64,000 nt of DNA, taken from Coprinopsis marcescibilis. Its lineage: Eukaryota; Basidiomycota; Agaricomycetes; Agaricales; Psathyrellaceae. This document shows, in pieces, positions 58,522 to 64,000 of the stretch. The stretch's first letter is position 1, and every line of letters begins with the position of its first letter. Made by a program: the position numbers and the translations under genes. Under the pieces are notes generated by a model. It worked only from the letters and a program-made list of their open reading frames with translations, was not told the DNA's origin and ran no database searches. The stretch is from positions 250,605-314,604 of the forward strand of contig ML210154.1 in NCBI GenBank assembly GCA_004369085.1, in the 5' to 3' direction.

Positions 58522-59997
58522 TCAAACAGCGGTGCCTTCGTTGAGGAACGCATCGAGCTCAGCGTCGAGTTCCTCTTGAGTTTTCTTGGGTCGTTCGTTA
58601 CGACCTCCTCTCCTTCTGTCCCCTTCTCCTCGTCCAACAGCATCATGGGACCGGCGATCTCCCGTTAGACCTTCATCTCGCCTTCGCTTCCGCTCAGGAC
58701 CCCATTCTAATGTACTTCGTTCTTCCCGAGGTTGCCCTAGTCGGTCGCTAAGACTGAGGCTGTTGAAGCTCGAGTCACCATCTCCATGTCTCCTTCGACC
58801 ACCACGTTCTCTTCTCCGCTTATCGTTCTGCGAACGATTCCGGCTACCCTTGTTGAGCATCGTGCGGCCGTCATCTGCGATATAGTCGGAACGCATTTTG
58901 GATGGTGGCGACGCAGGAGGTGAGGGCAGCGCGTCCTCGTTGGAAAACTTGTCAACTAGAAGTTGATCATCCTTTGCTCCGGCCTCATCCCCACTCCCGT
59001 CACTGTCCTGGGCAAGGAAAGCATCGAGTTCTTCGTCCAAACGCGCACGCTGTGCATCATCGTCCAGACCATCATCCCTCTGACGTTTTCGACTTCCGGG
59101 AACCGATGGAATATCCCGACCATTCACCAGTTCCTTCCCAGCCAGTTCACCGTGCTTTCTGTAAAACTCACTCTCCTTCTTCGCACCTCTCTTCTTCACA
59201 TCGTCTTTCCGTGCCCACCGCATACGCAGAGGTCCTGAAAGACCTTCCCTTCGCTTCTCCCTTTCGTGGTCTTCTGACGTCGGTTCCCCAGCCGTGGATT
59301 TGCCGAGAGCCAACCCTAATGTTCGACTGATCCTCTCTTCCGCCGGCCATATCACAACGGGGATTGGTTTGGCGGTGACAGATCCATCGTCAATTGAGAT
59401 GTCCTCGTCTTGTTGCTTCTGGAGGGCAGCATACCCTCGTTTGGCAAGATAACTGGAGGGGAAAACGAGCACACATGAGGTGTCGGAGACCCACTCCAGC
59501 CCCAACGGTTGGGCCTCAAAGTGAGTCGCATACGCGAAGATACGCGTCGTTGGCAGGTGTGAGATGGGAGGACCGGAGAGAAACAGGGCATTTGACCGAA
59601 TTTCAGGGTCTATGTCTTTGTAAATTCCCAGTTTTTGGATGTGCGAGGTGAGAAAGAACCTTCTTCGAGACCGTCATCTTCCATCATTGTATCTTCCTCT
59701 TCAGGTCCATCAAGCGCTTTCCGCTGCAAAACAGATATGTTGGGTAAAATGCAAGGGGAGTTCTCTGATGATACGTACCTTCCCGGATGCCCTTGCCCCA
59801 GAACTTCCAGCAGAAGCAGACTCGGAGAGAAGATATATCTTGCCTCTTCCTATTCGGTCTGCCAAACGAGAGGATTCGGTATCCACTGCAATCTGTTCCT
59901 CATAAGGTGTCGCATCATCGTAGGAAAGCAACGTTGGTGCTGGTTCGGAGGCGCCGAAAGACTCTGGGGCAATGGAATCGTCTGCGAGCATATCCAT
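58522..59997 (-). CDS. NCBP3-like cap-binding protein
   Basis: Predicted 456 aa from three exons; introns 59610-59659 and 59724-59778. The central domain fits the NCBP3 (C17orf85) family: RSNALFLSGPPISHLPTTRI leads into IFAYATHFEAQPLGLEWVSD, then TSCVLVFPSS, an RRM-like fold with the aromatic-acidic pattern typical of these proteins. The second half is highly charged, with KRQRDD-type and Arg/Asp-rich stretches, and ends in KKTQEELDAELDAFLNE, similar to C-terminal motifs of mRNA-export adaptors. In animals NCBP3 binds NCBP1 and ARS2 on capped RNA. The equivalent role here is inferred. It is head-to-head with KRR1. Confidence 0.8.
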
Positions 59998-60530
59998 TGT
60001 TATGTGTGTAGTGCCTTGGGTTCTGACTTATTACAGGCGAAGATGAATGACCTATAGATTCGCTATCAAATTGAACGACAGTAGAATATAAATCGACTTA
60101 CTATCAAATAGAAAAGCACCTGAAGCACAGTACCCGACAGTGGAGGCGCAGAGAGGAGGAAGCACTGCAGAAAGTGAGGTTTGCCTGAACCGCTCGCTGC
60201 TGTTGATTGATTATGTAATGCGGCACTGCCACGCTTTGGTTCATAATTCTTTCGTAGCTCCTGCTTTGTGAGGTTATGTCTGGTGATGGTTGGGTTCTTG
60301 TCATACGGACAACAGTACTCGTTGGGGCCCATAAGCCAAATTTCTGTGCAACTAGAGGTCCAGATGTCCCTTTGCGGACGCGTTTGCCAAGGATAGTATT
60401 AAAACTCCGCTCTAAATCCATTCCGGACTCGGTGTCTGTATAGTGAGCAGTTTCTTCTGGACCTCTCTTACCTCCTCCCATCCTAACGTACTGCTGCTTC
60501 TCTGTCGTACTAGACAAGCGAACGGGAAAT
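59998..60530. promoter_or_regulatory. Bidirectional promoter, NCBP3-like gene and KRR1
   Basis: 533 bp separate divergent start codons of two RNA-processing genes. No coding exon is apparent. Confidence 0.45.
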
Positions 60531-62164
<1,634 letters not shown>

Positions 62165-62697
62165 ACCTTACTTCCTGTTTAGGTCCATGTATTCTACGCT
62201 TTCTATGGATTTCTGGTGATATACAATCTATTGCAGACACCGCGCATACCAGGATTCTGCAGCCATGTTCCGGCTCGACTCACTCAACACCAGCTGCAAA
62301 GATAAGGCCGCCAGCTATCGTGGATGGAAATCAGCAGTTACTTGGCAAGTACATTTGACTGTCTGTGACTTGAGGTTTGCCTTGCCTGGCCAACTAGGTT
62401 TGCGGCCTGAAGAATGCAGACCTTTGCCTTTTGGTATTTCATATTCTCAGCTGTCACATGCACAGGCTATACACGCGACTGTCGCGGAATGAATTCCTCC
62501 GACACCGTCTGCAACCAGGAATGGAGAGTTGGTATACCTGACGTCAACCTCGAGGTTCCAAGAAGGGATATGCACGTCTCGGAGTCATAATATCGCATGT
62601 CATGAAACGCGTCTGTGGCTGCTGGTACTAACCTATTTAAATGCATAGGCCCGACTCCGTCTGAGCCTTTGCCATGGATTATTCCTAGAAGATCGGC
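62165..62697. other. Intergenic with TATA-like site
   Basis: KRR1 3' UTR and promoter of the next gene. TATTTAAA at 62634-62641 lies about 55 bp upstream of the ATG at 62698. No other gene is seen. Confidence 0.45.
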
Positions 62698-64000
62698 ATG
62701 TCAGAAGTACCACTTCTTCCTCCTGGATTAACCACCTTCGAACCATTCGCATTCGAAACATCTTCACTTGATATTGCTAAACGGACCCCTTCGCCTAAAG
62801 GTGGGAGGAAACATGCAGCTCCACGCATACCAAGTCGCTGCAGTAGCAATGAGGGCGAATGTTCTGCGGTTTTTCATCCCTTCCTTCAAACGGATCCGGC
62901 GTCTCCTCCGACGATCCAGCACCAACAAACTCATGCACCAGAAAATCGGCTACCCCGCGAAGCAGTCAACTCGCAGAATATTGCAAACACATCTGGGATT
63001 CAGCTTGACGAATTTCACATCGTTGACTTGGGTCGGTCCCCACCGATACCACCCATCGGTTTGTCCTTCCATATCACCAGCCCACCTGGATATCCTATCC
63101 GCCTAGTCCATTCCCGAAGCCCTTCCCCTCAGCCCGAGCCCACAACACGCATCCCACAACGCGCGAGCCGTCGTGGTCTGCGGAAGCTATTTCTGGGCCA
63201 TTCTGACCGCAACAACTCCTTGACTAGTGGGCGCCCCTTCGAGCGACCACAGCTTAAAAGACTGTTCGTGCACTTGGGCTTATGTCTCCTCACTTGGCCC
63301 GTACTGCTTATCTGCAACGTGCTCGCCCGTGGCCGAACTTTGTTTTGGGCGAGATTAGTAGTAGGGGCAGGGTGTGGACTCGCTGGGATTGCTTTGGGTT
63401 TGAGTTTGGCTGGGATGGCAAGGAGGATTCTGGAAGCTGCCGGTAGGTTGTCTGCCTTTTCTTCATGAAACGAACGGTCTGTTGAAGACGGCAATGTAGT
63501 TTGGGCCACCATTATACATCAGTCAAAGCTGGATGGCAGTCCAGGGGTTCGGTTGCACGATCTTGTTGCACACACCAGAGATCCGTCAAGTGTATGGCCT
63601 GCCATGCGCCTTTTATGGGACCGGCATGCGTATCCCGGAGCGGATCGAGGGGCCAGGCGGCGATTTGAGTGGGATATGCTCTGTTTCGTTCTTCGTTCAC
63701 AAAGACTGACAACTTTTCTCCGCAGCTCTCGTCCATGGACGCTGTATATCCTCCTATACATTTTTGTAATCCTGTACGGGATATGCCTTCCCTTCCTGTT
63801 TGGGCGTGCTGTAGAGATTGGTATACAAATTGAGGTGGACTCTCCATACTCTATCCCAAATTGTTTCGGTGCTAACGTCGAACGTGCCGCTTCTCTTTAG
63901 CAACAACTCTCCGAACACATAGATATCATCGTAACTGGCGGTCTTTCAGACGCTGATACCACGCGACTGCGGGGATTGGAGCCGTTTATCCGGGTAGGTA
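62698..64000 (+). CDS. Uncharacterised membrane protein, 3' end cut by window
   Basis: At least 372 aa. Introns 63443-63499, 63669-63725 and 63835-63900, with another donor at 63994. The N-terminal 180 residues are Ser/Pro-rich and probably cytosolic. Hydrophobic segments follow: HLGLCLLTWPVLLICNVLA, then LVVGAGCGLAGIALGLSLAG and later LYILLYIFVILYGICLPFLF. The last visible part reads QQLSEHIDIIVTGGLSDADT. I do not recognise the family. An unspliced frame would end at 63468; splicing continues the open frame to the window edge. Confidence 0.7.

Overview
The window is nuclear DNA of a filamentous basidiomycete, most likely an agaricomycete. The evidence is dense genes on both strands, many short introns (mostly 47-70 nt, GT-AG), dispersed F-box genes, and proteins typical of that group (Ssk1 response regulator, Pho80-type cyclin, Hua1-like protein, NmrA-like and SDR enzymes). 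I rebuilt exon structures by reading splice sites against conserved protein motifs. Coding lengths of all complete spliced models divide by three; boundaries may still be off by a base or two.

Layout. 1-4.4 kb: a UAA-family nucleotide-sugar transporter (minus, cut by the window edge) divergent from a Pho80-like cyclin. 5.2-8.8 kb: a mitochondrial RCC1-repeat protein (FMP25-like) convergent with an NmrA-like NAD(P)-binding protein. 10.4-22 kb: NCBP1 (cap-binding CBP80) divergent from a PPR-like mitochondrial protein, then mitochondrial IF3 (AIM23-like) divergent from 3-ketosteroid reductase ERG27, then the mitochondrial tRNA-modification GTPase MSS1. 22.6-26.6 kb: the osmostress response regulator SSK1. 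27.2-31.8 kb: ARS2/SERRATE and the ribosome-assembly factor ESF2. 32-38 kb: an F-box gene, a doubtful small gene, an acidic orphan with an internal duplication, and a short-chain dehydrogenase. 37.8-48.4 kb is gene-poor apart from one 221-aa Ser/Gln-rich protein. 48.4-56.3 kb: HUA1-like gene, a broken F-box gene, an intact F-box gene, and a MATE transporter. 56.5-57.8 kb: an element with 62-bp inverted termini. 58.5-64 kb: an NCBP3-like cap-binding protein divergent from the SSU-processome factor KRR1, then a membrane protein cut by the right edge.

Themes. Three partners of the nuclear cap-binding/ARS2 complex (NCBP1, ARS2, an NCBP3-like protein) lie within 50 kb, together with two small-subunit processome factors. 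Four mitochondrial genes lie between 5 and 22 kb. Several gene pairs share short head-to-head promoters.

The most unusual signals are a KRR1 model that keeps its frame only with a one-nucleotide exon, a GC-AG intron in MSS1, a stop-free intron directly before the SSK1 phospho-acceptor aspartate, an inverted-repeat element about 170 bp upstream of the MATE gene, and an F-box pseudogene tail-to-tail with an intact relative.
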